DNA from: Zipacnadum sp036504235
Lineage (GTDB): Bacteria; Armatimonadota; Zipacnadia; Zipacnadales; Zipacnadaceae
Direction of reading: 5' to 3'
Assembly (NCBI GenBank): GCA_036504235.1
Contig: DASXVN010000065.1
Coordinates: 1 to 35,539 of the forward strand
Length of the DNA: 35,539 nucleotides
Shown here: positions 15,057 to 23,357 of the stretch, in pieces
Numbering within the stretch: position 1 is the first letter of the stretch
Layout: each line of letters opens with the position of its first letter
The notes under the pieces: model-generated
Told to the model about the DNA's origin: nothing
Seen by the model: the letters and a program-made list of their open reading frames with translations, nothing else
Database searches by the model: none
Position numbers and translations under genes: made by a program

Positions 15057-16189
15057 GGACGCCCCTGCCCCGCTTCGTGGAGCACCGCCAGCGTCCGCGC
15101 CGCCGTGTCCGCCCAACTAAGCTGCGCGGTCCGCGCCAGCCCGCGTTCGCGGAGGTCCGCGCGCAAAGCGGGCTCCTCGACCAGCCGGATCACCGCTGCG
15201 GCCAGTTCCGCCTCCGAGGTGGCGTCAAACATCAGCGCCGCGTCGCCCGCCGCTTCCGGCAGCGAGCCGCAACTACTGCTAGCCACTGGGCAGCCGCAAG
15301 CCATGGCCTCCACGACCGGCAGCCCAAAACCCTCGTAGCAGGAGGGGAAAATGAAGCCCTCGGCCCCGCTGTACAGCGCCGGCAGGGTCTCCGCCGGCAG
15401 TCTCCCCAGGTGGCAGACCGCCTCCCCGCAAGCGGCTTCCGCCAGCGCCGCCTGCAACTCCCGCTCGCCGGAGCCCGGCAGCCCGCCCAGCACCAGCCGC
15501 TCCGTCCAGCCCCGCTCTGCTCGCAGCCGCCCGAAAACCCGCGCCAGTCGGTCAAGTTGCTTGTGCTTGTGAGAGGTGGACAGGCAGAGCAGATAGGGCC
15601 CTTCCACCCCGTAACGGCGACGCAGCTCCGCGATCTCGGCCTCCGGGCGGGGCGAGAACTCCGGCGCGGCCGCCTCCAGGATTACCGTGACTCTCTCCGC
15701 CGGCACGCCCAGATGCTGGACCACGCTCTGGCGGGTGAACTCGGAGATGGCCACAACTCGCGTGGCCCGGCGGGCGCTTTCCGGCAGGCGCCGGTACAGG
15801 TACCAGCGCTTGAGCGCTGAGAAATTCTGCGGGAGATCGAAGACCTGCAGATCGTGGATGAGCTGCACCAGCGGCACCCGGCAGCGCGCGGGCAGCAGGC
15901 TGTGCGGACAGTAGAGCACCTGCACCCCCGCCTGCTCCACCCAGGCCCCAAAGCGCGTCTGCTCCCAGCGGGCGCGGGCCCAGCGGCGGCGGCTCCGCAC
16001 CGGGCACAGCGATTCCTCCAGCCGCGGCGAGCCCAAAGCCAGCGCCCCGGCGGCCTCCTGGCCCAGGAAGACCACAAACTGGTCGTCGGTCTCCAGCTCC
16101 AGGAGCGCGCGCAGCAGGTTGCGGTTGTAGGTCTCCACGCCGCCGCGGCGACCCGGCACCCAGCTCAGCAGGTTGATTCCAATACGCAT
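15053..16189 (-). CDS. GT4-family glycosyltransferase
   Basis: The 378-residue GT-B protein has an N-terminal Rossmann domain starting RIGINLLSW with the glycine-rich acceptor loop GRRGGVETYNRNLL. Its C-terminal donor-binding domain has the GT4 signature EGFGLPVVEAMACGCPV (about 282-298), including the E-x7-E pair. It is cytoplasmic and should add a sugar from a nucleotide donor to the lipid-linked repeat unit. The gene overlaps fkp by 4 bases and begins 4 bases after the other glycosyltransferase, so the three are translationally linked. GDP-fucose or GDP-mannose donors are plausible from context, but specificity cannot be read from the sequence. Confidence 0.93.
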   Translation of the reverse strand: MRIGINLLSWVPGRRGGVETYNRNLLRALLELETDDQFVVFLGQEAAGALALGSPRLEESLCPVRSRRRWARARWEQTRFGAWVEQAGVQVLYCPHSLLPARCRVPLVQLIHDLQVFDLPQNFSALKRWYLYRRLPESARRATRVVAISEFTRQSVVQHLGVPAERVTVILEAAAPEFSPRPEAEIAELRRRYGVEGPYLLCLSTSHKHKQLDRLARVFGRLRAERGWTERLVLGGLPGSGERELQAALAEAACGEAVCHLGRLPAETLPALYSGAEGFIFPSCYEGFGLPVVEAMACGCPVASSSCGSLPEAAGDAALMFDATSEAELAAAVIRLVEEPALRADLRERGLARTAQLSWADTAARTLAVLHEAGQGRP

Positions 16190-16193
16190 CTGC

Positions 16194-17288
16194 CTACCGC
16201 CGTCCTCGCGCGATTAGTTCTTCGATGATGAGTTCGTAGCGGTCCGCCACCGCCGGCCAGGCGTGCGCCTGGGCGCGTTCCGCCGAGGGCAGGGGCGCCG
16301 CGCCGGCCAGCGCCTTCTCCACCTGATCGGCGAAGTCTTCGGCGTCGCCGTAGCGATAGTAGAGCGCCTCCTCGCCTAGCGCCCGGTACACCTCGCCCAT
16401 GCGCGTGGCCACGATCGGCCGCCGCGCCCCCAGGTACCAGAAAGCCTTGTTGGGACAGCGATTGCGGTTGGCGACGTTGTCCTCCAGCGGGCAGAGCAGC
16501 ACGTCGGAGGCCGCCAGATAGCCGGGCAGGTCCTCCTCGGCCACAAAGCCCACGAAATCCACCAACTCGCGGATTCCCAGCGCCTCGGCCTGGGCCTCGA
16601 GTTCCTCCTGCATCGCCCCGCGCCCCACGTAGAGCAGCCGGAAATCGCGCCGGCGCCGGGCCAGGGCCGCGGCCATCGCCAGCGCCTCCTGCGGACTGTA
16701 CTGGCGCAGGATCGCGCCCAGGTAGGTCAGCAGCTTCGCCTCGCCGTACTTGGCCCGCACGGTGGCCGCCCGGTCGCGATGTGCCTCAAAGTACTCCAGG
16801 TCCACCGCGAAGGGCAGGTAGTGCAGGGCCGCCCGGTGCCGCCGCCGCTGGTAATACTCAAGTAGTTCCTGGCTGGCCACCGCCACCGCGTCCGCTCGGG
16901 CCAGCGCCACGGCCTCCAGAACCACGGTCAGTTTGCTGTTCAACCGCTGCCAGCGCGACATCCAATCCGGCATGTCCACCAGGCTCAGGGCGCCCACCTG
17001 GCGCGCCCCCCACAGCGCCCCGGGCAGCGTCGCCCGGCCGCAGTCCACGCAGTGCACCAACTCCGGCCGAATCTCCCGCAGGTGGCGGGTGACCTCGGTG
17101 AAAGCCTTCCCCTGCGGCGCACAGCGATGCAGGGTGACGGGCTGCTCCTCCAGGCCATACCAGGAGTGCTCCCGCCCGCTCGGCGGGACGATGACGTGGA
17201 TCTCGTGCCCCCGGCGGGCCAGATGGCGGCCCAGGTACGAGGGGCGGATCAGGTTAGCGGTTGGCGGACAGACGAAGGCTATCTTCAT
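16194..17288 (-). CDS. GT4-like glycosyltransferase
   Basis: The 364-residue GT-B protein starts MKIAFVCPPTANLIRPSYLG and continues with HLARRGHEIHVIVPP, the usual N-terminal acceptor domain. The C-terminal half has a GT1/GT4-type donor domain: DFRLLYVGRGAMQEELE, then GFVAEEDLPGYLAASDVLLCPL, then PNKAFWYLGARRPIVATRMGE. The last segment replaces the usual EGFG motif with a PNK-type variant seen in some GT4 enzymes. No membrane helices are seen. It follows the secreted glycosidase gene after an 82-bp gap with a hairpin and precedes the second glycosyltransferase by 4 bases. Donor and acceptor are unknown. Confidence 0.88.
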   Translation of the reverse strand: MKIAFVCPPTANLIRPSYLGRHLARRGHEIHVIVPPSGREHSWYGLEEQPVTLHRCAPQGKAFTEVTRHLREIRPELVHCVDCGRATLPGALWGARQVGALSLVDMPDWMSRWQRLNSKLTVVLEAVALARADAVAVASQELLEYYQRRRHRAALHYLPFAVDLEYFEAHRDRAATVRAKYGEAKLLTYLGAILRQYSPQEALAMAAALARRRRDFRLLYVGRGAMQEELEAQAEALGIRELVDFVGFVAEEDLPGYLAASDVLLCPLEDNVANRNRCPNKAFWYLGARRPIVATRMGEVYRALGEEALYYRYGDAEDFADQVEKALAGAAPLPSAERAQAHAWPAVADRYELIIEELIARGRR

Positions 17289-17299
17289 AGGAAATCCGA

Positions 17300-17323
17300 G
17301 GGCGCGGCCTTCCGGTCGCGCCC
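17300..17323 (-). promoter_or_regulatory. GC-rich hairpin just upstream of a glycosyltransferase start
   Basis: GGGCGCG (17300-17306) pairs with CGCGCCC (17317-17323) around a 10-base loop. The hairpin ends 11 bases before the ATG at 17288 and has no T-tract. It could partly terminate transcription after the glycosidase gene, mark an mRNA processing site, or control access to the start codon, which has only a weak SD. Confidence 0.4.
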
Positions 17324-17370
17324 TTGCTGCGGTTGTTGTTGTCGGTAAAGCCCTGGTCCGGCGGGAGCTA

Positions 17371-20001
17371 TCAGCTCAGGTCCACCACCTGGTACAAGCC
17401 GATCGGCGGCACTTCGATCTCCGTCGCCCCGTTGTTCTGGCGCAGCGGCAGATTCTGCCCGCTCGGCAGCAGCTTGGCCGAGGTGATCGGCAGGGTCACG
17501 CGCAAGGTCACCCGCGGCCCGGTGGCCCGCTGCCAGTCTCCCAGCAGCCCCACGGTATTGTATAGGTGCACCAGAGTATGCCCGGCTTCCTTGGTGTAGA
17601 CGCCGCTGGACACGGTCGCGGGCGCGTTCACCTGCACCGGCGGCGCCTCAAACTGCCGCACATATTGGGCGAGGCGGCGCACCAATTCAGCTTGCCCGAC
17701 CACAGACTGCCCCCAGTCGTCGGCGTTCTGGTTGAGTATCTCCTCGCGCCCGCCGCCAGGGCGGATTTTCGCGAAGGTGACGTTGGCCACATCGAAGACG
17801 CCCTCGCTGCCGGGACTGGACATGGTCAGGTAGTCGGTGCGGCTGTAATCGGCCGCCGCGCCTCCCGCCGCTCGGTCCAGGCGCCGCTGCCCTCCGGGCC
17901 AGGTGGCGTCCACGTTGAAACTCGCCGGGCCGCCGCCTCCCGCGAACTGGTAGGACATCTGGACGTGCACCCACTGGCCGACCGGGACCACGACGCCTTT
18001 GCCCTTGCCCGTGCCCAGGCCGGCCGTAAACCGCGCCCCCAGGCCATGCGTCGGATCAAGTTCGCTGCGGATATCAACGCCCATTTCCGTGGGGCGCTCC
18101 GCGCGGAAGTCGAAGCTCAGCTCGCCTCCCGCGTAGTCCGGCGCTCCGAAGGCCTCGGTTTTCAGGTCAATCGAGGGATAGGCCGGTCGCGCGGTGCGCG
18201 GGTCGTCGGTGAACCGGAGCGCCCCCCGTCCGCCCTCGGCTAGCGCCGTGATGCTGGTCTGCCCGTCGCAGTTCATCGTAGGCCCATGGATCGAGGCGGG
18301 GTCCACCGCGCTGACCACCACGTGACCGGTCCCCAGCGTCCGCGCGGCGACCACGGGACCGTGGGACCCGCCGTTATCCTGATAGAGCACCTGCCACTCC
18401 GCCCCCTGCAAGGTCAGCGGCGTATACATACCCGCCACCGCCAGCGTGGAGCTATCCGCGCACGAGCGCAAGGTCCGCAGCGGCGTCTCGCCGCCCTCCA
18501 CGCCGGGCACGCCCTGCAGGGAGAAGCCCAGGGCCAGCCCCAGCGGATTGGTGGCCTGGGGCTGTCCGTCCGCGTCCAGTTGCCCGGCGCCGGCGCCCAG
18601 CACCACCGTGCCTCCGCCGTTGACCCAGGCCACGATGGTCTCCACCTGCGTCGGCGACAAGGCCTGCGACAGCGGCATGAACAGTACCTTATAGCCGGTC
18701 AGTCCGGCCGGGGTCAGGCTGGAGTCAAACAGATAGTCCGGGTTGAAGTGCTCCTGCTCCAGGCCTGTCGTCCAGGCGAACAGGGAGGCCCAGAAGGGCT
18801 CGATCACCGCATCGGGCCGGGCGCGCCCAAAGTAGAAAGTGTCGCTCTGCTGCGAGACATGGATAGCCGCGTAAGGCACCGACACGCCGCCCACGTAGGG
18901 ATAGAGTGCCTTCATCACTGGCGCCGCCAGCCCCAGGGTCGCCGGGATCGTTCCGCTCAGTTCATTCTGGCTACCAAAGGAGGGCGATACGCCGCCCGCA
19001 AAACAGGTCAGCGCGTGCTGCAGCGTAATCTCCGCATTCACCGCGGGGGACTCGCCCAGCGGGAAGTTGGTCCAGACCTCGGACTGCGGCCGGAGGTAAG
19101 CCCGGCAGCAGCGCATGACGATATCCGCGGAGCGCAGGTTGTGGCCCTCCGTGGCGGTGATGATGCCGGCGTCATAGGCCTCGAAGGGTATGGAGGTGCG
19201 CCAGGTGCCGTTCGGCCGGTGGTAGTTGTTGACCATGACCGCGGCCTGCGGATGCGCCGCGTGAATACCGGCGGCCAGTCGCCCCAGGTAGCTCGAGAAC
19301 TCCGTATAGCGCCAATGCACCCACCGGCGGTAGTTGGCGTCCTCCCAGTTGATGTCGGTAGGAATGTCGCCCCCGGTGTCCGCGCGGTACTTGGCCTGGC
19401 AGGCGGCGCAGCGGCAACTAAGCGCCACCGGCCTCTCCCCCAGGTCTGTCCACAGCGTCCCGTCAAACCAGATGCCATCCAGCCCCAACTTCTCGATGGC
19501 GTAGTTCACGTAGTCAATCGTGGCTTGCCCGTAGGGGCTCTCAATGCAGACCGCCGTGCCGTGGGTCTGCCCGGCCAGGGCTCCGCCGATGTACACCTGC
19601 CGCCAGTCGGGACGAGCCTGATAGGCCGAGGCGCAATGGGTCAGGTTATACCAGGAGATCGCCGTCATCCCGGCGGCATGGATGTCTGCCACCCACTGCT
19701 TAAGCATCTCCTCGTTCTGAGCCGCATTGGGAGCCCGGCACGGTAAGTACGGGTTGTTGATCAGAGGTTCGCCCTGGTTAGTGGTGATGCGAATCCACCG
19801 GGACTGGCAACCGGCCTGCCCCAGCGCCTGCTCGTCCGCGGCGAGTTCTCCCGCCGCCGGCAGCTCCGCGGGCAGGGGTCGCGCCTCCAGCCGCACCGCC
19901 GTCTGGTCGTAAGGCAGCGGCTCGGCCGCCGCGGTGCAGCTCAGGGCAAGCCCCAGCAAGCCCGCTACTGCCAGCAGGGTAACGTAGGGTCGCAGATTCA
20001 T
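17371..20001 (-). CDS. Secreted glycoside-hydrolase-like protein
   Basis: The 876-residue protein has a signal peptide (about 1-26, ending near LSCTAAAEP; the Cys does not sit in a canonical lipobox). A TIM-barrel-like region (about 85-330) follows, with LGLDGIWFDGTLWTDLG and EGHNLRSADI, reminiscent of GH42/GH29-like enzymes. A flavodoxin-like domain (about 430-520, YKVLFMPLSQALSPTQ...VNGGGTVVLGAG) resembles the beta-galactosidase trimerisation domain. A beta-sandwich or LamG-like region (about 600-745) and a small beta domain at the C-terminus complete it. Catalytic residues cannot be fixed by eye. An SD GGAGG lies 7-8 bases before the ATG. Inside an exopolysaccharide operon it may trim or remodel the polymer, or harvest sugars. 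The family assignment is tentative. Confidence 0.65.
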   Translation of the reverse strand: MNLRPYVTLLAVAGLLGLALSCTAAAEPLPYDQTAVRLEARPLPAELPAAGELAADEQALGQAGCQSRWIRITTNQGEPLINNPYLPCRAPNAAQNEEMLKQWVADIHAAGMTAISWYNLTHCASAYQARPDWRQVYIGGALAGQTHGTAVCIESPYGQATIDYVNYAIEKLGLDGIWFDGTLWTDLGERPVALSCRCAACQAKYRADTGGDIPTDINWEDANYRRWVHWRYTEFSSYLGRLAAGIHAAHPQAAVMVNNYHRPNGTWRTSIPFEAYDAGIITATEGHNLRSADIVMRCCRAYLRPQSEVWTNFPLGESPAVNAEITLQHALTCFAGGVSPSFGSQNELSGTIPATLGLAAPVMKALYPYVGGVSVPYAAIHVSQQSDTFYFGRARPDAVIEPFWASLFAWTTGLEQEHFNPDYLFDSSLTPAGLTGYKVLFMPLSQALSPTQVETIVAWVNGGGTVVLGAGAGQLDADGQPQATNPLGLALGFSLQGVPGVEGGETPLRTLRSCADSSTLAVAGMYTPLTLQGAEWQVLYQDNGGSHGPVVAARTLGTGHVVVSAVDPASIHGPTMNCDGQTSITALAEGGRGALRFTDDPRTARPAYPSIDLKTEAFGAPDYAGGELSFDFRAERPTEMGVDIRSELDPTHGLGARFTAGLGTGKGKGVVVPVGQWVHVQMSYQFAGGGGPASFNVDATWPGGQRRLDRAAGGAAADYSRTDYLTMSSPGSEGVFDVANVTFAKIRPGGGREEILNQNADDWGQSVVGQAELVRRLAQYVRQFEAPPVQVNAPATVSSGVYTKEAGHTLVHLYNTVGLLGDWQRATGPRVTLRVTLPITSAKLLPSGQNLPLRQNNGATEIEVPPIGLYQVVDLS

Positions 20002-20098
20002 ACTATACCTCCAAGCCTTAATCGAGGCCGCCTAAGCTGGTCTCTGTGTAGCTGACACCTCAGCCCCCGCCCTGGTTCGCGGAGCGCCTGAGGACCAA

Positions 20099-21655
20099 CT
20101 AGACTAGAGACGGCGGCGCGACTCCCCCAATTCCCCCCAACGCGCCGGGCGAGCCCACGGGATCGCCCGGCGCTGGGGTCTGCGTTGCCACAGGCTCCAG
20201 ATTGCGGCGGACCAGCCCCCCCAGGGCGCCCAACATCGCCCCCGAGAAGATGGCAGCGTTGGGGAAGGCAAAGATGAACACGACCGACACGGCGAAGCCC
20301 GCCAGAATGGCGGCCGAAAGTGCATTGTTGAGCAGGTACTCTGGGCTGTCGTTCGGTCGCTTTTGCAGGGCTTTCCAGGTGACAGTCAGCACTAACCAGA
20401 AGGCGTAGGCGAGCAGCACTAACCCGAAGATCCCCTGCTCCAGCAGATTGCGGAGCATCAGCACATGCGTCGGGAAGAGCCAGACATGGCCAATATCATC
20501 GCCGAAACCCGCTCCGGAATGGAGATTCTCCAGTGGCGACAACCGCTCCCATTTGCGGCCCAATCCCAGGCCGAAGACCCACCCCCCGTACTTGTCCAGG
20601 TTCTGGGCGACGTTGTGCATCTCCTGGCTCCGGCTGCGGACCCCGGAGACGCTGCTCACGTCGTCCTGGGACATGAAGGCGACCCACATCTTGCCGATCG
20701 TGCCGCTGTAGGTGACGAAGGTGACGGCCATGATCGCCCCGGCGAGGAACAGCGCGGCCAGCATCAGCATCGCCCGCGGCAGATAGCGCCGCGGCAGGTA
20801 GGCCACCATCGCCAGCATCGCGAGCGCCCCGACGATGATAACGGTGCGGCGCGTGCTGATCAGTAGCACCGCCACCGCTGCCAGGATGCAGAGCAGCGAC
20901 CACAGTCGCCGGCGCCCGGAAATCTGTCCCCGGACCAGATACGCCGCCCCCACCGTCGCGATGGTCGGGAGCATGTTCGCCTCGCTGACCATCAAGATGG
21001 GGGTGCCGGCCCGTTCAATCTGATGCAGGACCAGCGCCCGGAAAGCGGCCGCTAGAATGGCGAGGAAGACGCCCGCCGCCGCCACGTCCACGAACCGGGG
21101 GGGGGCTTTCAGCCGGTCGCGCGGCAGCAGGCGAGACACCGCGAAGTACATGCCCGCCAGCAAAATGGCGGGTCTCACACTGAAAAACCACAGCGTCATC
21201 GTGTTGATGTCGTCCCGGCTGGTGAGTCCGATGAGCGCCGCGGGAACGTACGAGAGGAAGAACACCAAGACCGCGGCGTCGTAGGGCTCGATCCGCAGCC
21301 GCTGCCGGAAACGCCGGTCCGCCAGTAGGCGCGCCACCGCCGCCAGCACCATCAGGTCCGCGGTGGGCATGCCCCCCAGGCGCACCGTCCAGGGAGACTT
21401 GTAGTCCTGTTGCCACTTGCTCTTTGCATATTCCTTGGACTGGGGGGTGTACGACCAGGCGATCAACATCACGAGGGTGAAGCAGATGTACCAGTAGGGG
21501 CGGAAGATGAACAGCAGCCCCACGCCCAGGGTGGCCAGACCGGCGAGGAAGTAGATCAACCCGACCTTGCCAAACACGCACAGCACCACCGCCAGGGCCA
21601 CGACGGACAGCACCCAGGCGGAATGCAGGGCGATTTGCTTAGGGGTTAGCTTCAT
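20099..21655 (-). CDS. O-antigen ligase/polymerase-like membrane protein
   Basis: The ATG at 21655 (MKLTPKQIALHSAW) is preferred. An open frame to 21916 exists, but the extra 87 residues overlap the upstream gene and lack membrane character. The 518-residue product has about ten to twelve hydrophobic helices and, in its second half, the Wzy_C/WaaL-like region: RSRSQEMHNVAQNL, WVFGLGLG, then a His-containing loop (PTHVLMLRNLLEQGIFGLVLL). It is expected in the inner membrane, joining or polymerising lipid-linked repeat units. It lies between the AlkP-type gene and the glycosidase gene. The SD is weak. Polymerase and ligase cannot be told apart from sequence alone, but polymerase fits the Wzz-like partner in the same operon. 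Confidence 0.82.
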   Translation of the reverse strand: MKLTPKQIALHSAWVLSVVALAVVLCVFGKVGLIYFLAGLATLGVGLLFIFRPYWYICFTLVMLIAWSYTPQSKEYAKSKWQQDYKSPWTVRLGGMPTADLMVLAAVARLLADRRFRQRLRIEPYDAAVLVFFLSYVPAALIGLTSRDDINTMTLWFFSVRPAILLAGMYFAVSRLLPRDRLKAPPRFVDVAAAGVFLAILAAAFRALVLHQIERAGTPILMVSEANMLPTIATVGAAYLVRGQISGRRRLWSLLCILAAVAVLLISTRRTVIIVGALAMLAMVAYLPRRYLPRAMLMLAALFLAGAIMAVTFVTYSGTIGKMWVAFMSQDDVSSVSGVRSRSQEMHNVAQNLDKYGGWVFGLGLGRKWERLSPLENLHSGAGFGDDIGHVWLFPTHVLMLRNLLEQGIFGLVLLAYAFWLVLTVTWKALQKRPNDSPEYLLNNALSAAILAGFAVSVVFIFAFPNAAIFSGAMLGALGGLVRRNLEPVATQTPAPGDPVGSPGALGGIGGVAPPSLV

Positions 21656-21707
21656 CTTTGGCGACCATGGCCGGGGATTCCCGCTCGGTCCCTTGCGCAC
21701 GTGCGCA

Positions 21708-23354
21708 CTACATGTACCCCAGGTCGCGCAGGCGGGACTCCACCGCGGCCTGTTCCGCCTCGCTGTACGGGGCGCTCTCGGCGCCCGGAGTGGTTGCTTC
21801 CATCTCCTCCTGGTCGCCGGGGTCCACCCCCGTATCCCACAACTCCCGCGCCACGCGGCCGTCCAGCCCCCGCGGCACGGGCTCTCCGGCCAGGTACATA
21901 ATCGTCGGGGCGACATCCACCATCCGCAGCGGCGGCACGCTCGCGCCGGCTCGCACGGCCGGGCCGCCGGCGTAGAGAATTCCCCACGGCCGATGATTGG
22001 CGGTTACGCCGCGCAGTCGCGTCTCTCCCGGCCCAATCATCCGCAGGCCCGACTTCCAGTCTGCGCCCCACCCTTCCCACTGGGGCATGACCGCGTACTC
22101 ATGGCCCGCCCCCTCCGCCACCACGTCCGGGCAGTACCCCACCCGCGGCTCGCCGAACGCCTCTTCCCCGCGCTTGAGGAAGCCGACGATCGGCTGCCCC
22201 GTGTGGGGGTCGCGGAACTCGCTGAGGTACTGGATAACCTCCGCACGTACCTGGTCATACTCGGCGCTGGGCACACACCCTTGCGGCTGCCTCCCTTGCA
22301 GGTTAACCTGGACAAACCCGGAGGACCCCCAGGGAAAGGCGCGCGTGCGGCTCCAGTCCACGTCCGCCACCAGCCCAGCTCGCAGCCGGTGCGCCATATT
22401 CTCCCGGACCTCTCCGCCCGCCATCGCCCACAGTTTGGCCTTCATCTGTCGCGGCAGCATCCGCCGCGCCGTCCGCCGCATTTCCGTCAGCAGGTCAGCC
22501 CGCCGTCGCGACTGGCGCACGATAAACCCGCCCTGCTCGAGGGCCTGGGCCAGGCTCAGATGCCCCTTCATCCCCCCGCCCCCGTGGTCGGAGAAGATGA
22601 TCACATTGGTATCGTCGTCGGTGTAACGCTCCAAAAGCTCCCCCAGCACCCCATCCAGATGCCGGTACACCGCCTCCACCGCCGAGCCCCCCTGCGCCAC
22701 TATCTCCTCCGCGGAGCTACCCAGCGGCCACGCGTGATGGTGCACGTGATCCGGAGCGTTGTAGTTCACGGCCAGGATCTCGACGGGGATCTCCTCGGTA
22801 AGCGCGTGCAGCATCTCAGCCTGCTGCCGGGCCTGCCGGTTGAGCTTCTCCGGCACATGCTCGCCCTCTAGGTCGCCCAGGCCTTCATGGATGTACCCCG
22901 ATATGCCCTTGGTTACCCGGGGAAACACCTCGGACGGATACATGATCTGCGGCGCGAACACCGGTGCATCAAAGCCGGCAAACAGAAAACCGTTCAGCGG
23001 CTCTGGTGGGTAGGAAAGCGAGAGGTTGAACACGCCCACGCGGCGTCCGGCTGAGGAGAGATACTGCCACACGGAGGGCGCTTGCCGCTCCGCAGCCGTG
23101 ACCAGTTCCTCGCCGTAGTCTAGCGGGTGGGGGCGCGTGAAAGAGTAAATGCCATGCCGCCCGGGATTGACGCCGGTGACGGCGCTGGTCCAGGCGGGAG
23201 GGGTGACGGCCGGCACGGTGCTCTCGATGCGGCCGCCGGCTCCGCGGCTGAGAAGCTGCGCCAGAACCGGGAGCTTACCTGCCCGCAGCCACGGCTCCAC
23301 GAGCTCCGGCTCCGCGCCGTCCCAGCCTACAAAAAGTACTCGCACTGGCTTCAT
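21708..23354 (-). CDS. AlkP-superfamily type I phosphodiesterase/phosphomutase-like protein
   Basis: The 548-residue protein begins VRVLFVGWDGAEPELV, which supplies the first metal-binding Asp. PPAWTSAVTGVNPGRHGIY (about 52-70) carries the nucleophilic Thr. NAPDHVHHHAW and FSDHGGGGMKGH (about 251) carry the other metal-binding Asp and His residues. This matches the two-metal alkaline-phosphatase superfamily, type I phosphodiesterase branch. No signal peptide is seen. Such genes recur in polysaccharide clusters, where they may add or remove phosphoglycerol-like or phosphoethanolamine-like groups or hydrolyse nucleotide sugars; the substrate here is unknown. It begins 3 bases after the Wzz-like gene, consistent with one transcript. 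Confidence 0.87.
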   Translation of the reverse strand: MKPVRVLFVGWDGAEPELVEPWLRAGKLPVLAQLLSRGAGGRIESTVPAVTPPAWTSAVTGVNPGRHGIYSFTRPHPLDYGEELVTAAERQAPSVWQYLSSAGRRVGVFNLSLSYPPEPLNGFLFAGFDAPVFAPQIMYPSEVFPRVTKGISGYIHEGLGDLEGEHVPEKLNRQARQQAEMLHALTEEIPVEILAVNYNAPDHVHHHAWPLGSSAEEIVAQGGSAVEAVYRHLDGVLGELLERYTDDDTNVIIFSDHGGGGMKGHLSLAQALEQGGFIVRQSRRRADLLTEMRRTARRMLPRQMKAKLWAMAGGEVRENMAHRLRAGLVADVDWSRTRAFPWGSSGFVQVNLQGRQPQGCVPSAEYDQVRAEVIQYLSEFRDPHTGQPIVGFLKRGEEAFGEPRVGYCPDVVAEGAGHEYAVMPQWEGWGADWKSGLRMIGPGETRLRGVTANHRPWGILYAGGPAVRAGASVPPLRMVDVAPTIMYLAGEPVPRGLDGRVARELWDTGVDPGDQEEMEATTPGAESAPYSEAEQAAVESRLRDLGYM

Positions 23355-23357
23355 CTA

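Noticed and set aside
15057..15116. Upstream extension of fkp
   Set aside because: The extra 20 residues are Gly/Ala-rich and lie within the upstream glycosyltransferase. The ATGA overlap at 15056 is a standard coupled start.
21656..21916. Upstream extension of the O-antigen ligase-like gene
   Set aside because: The extra 87 residues are Arg/Pro/Trp-rich and overlap the AlkP-type gene in another frame. The hydrophobic N-terminus begins at ATG 21655.
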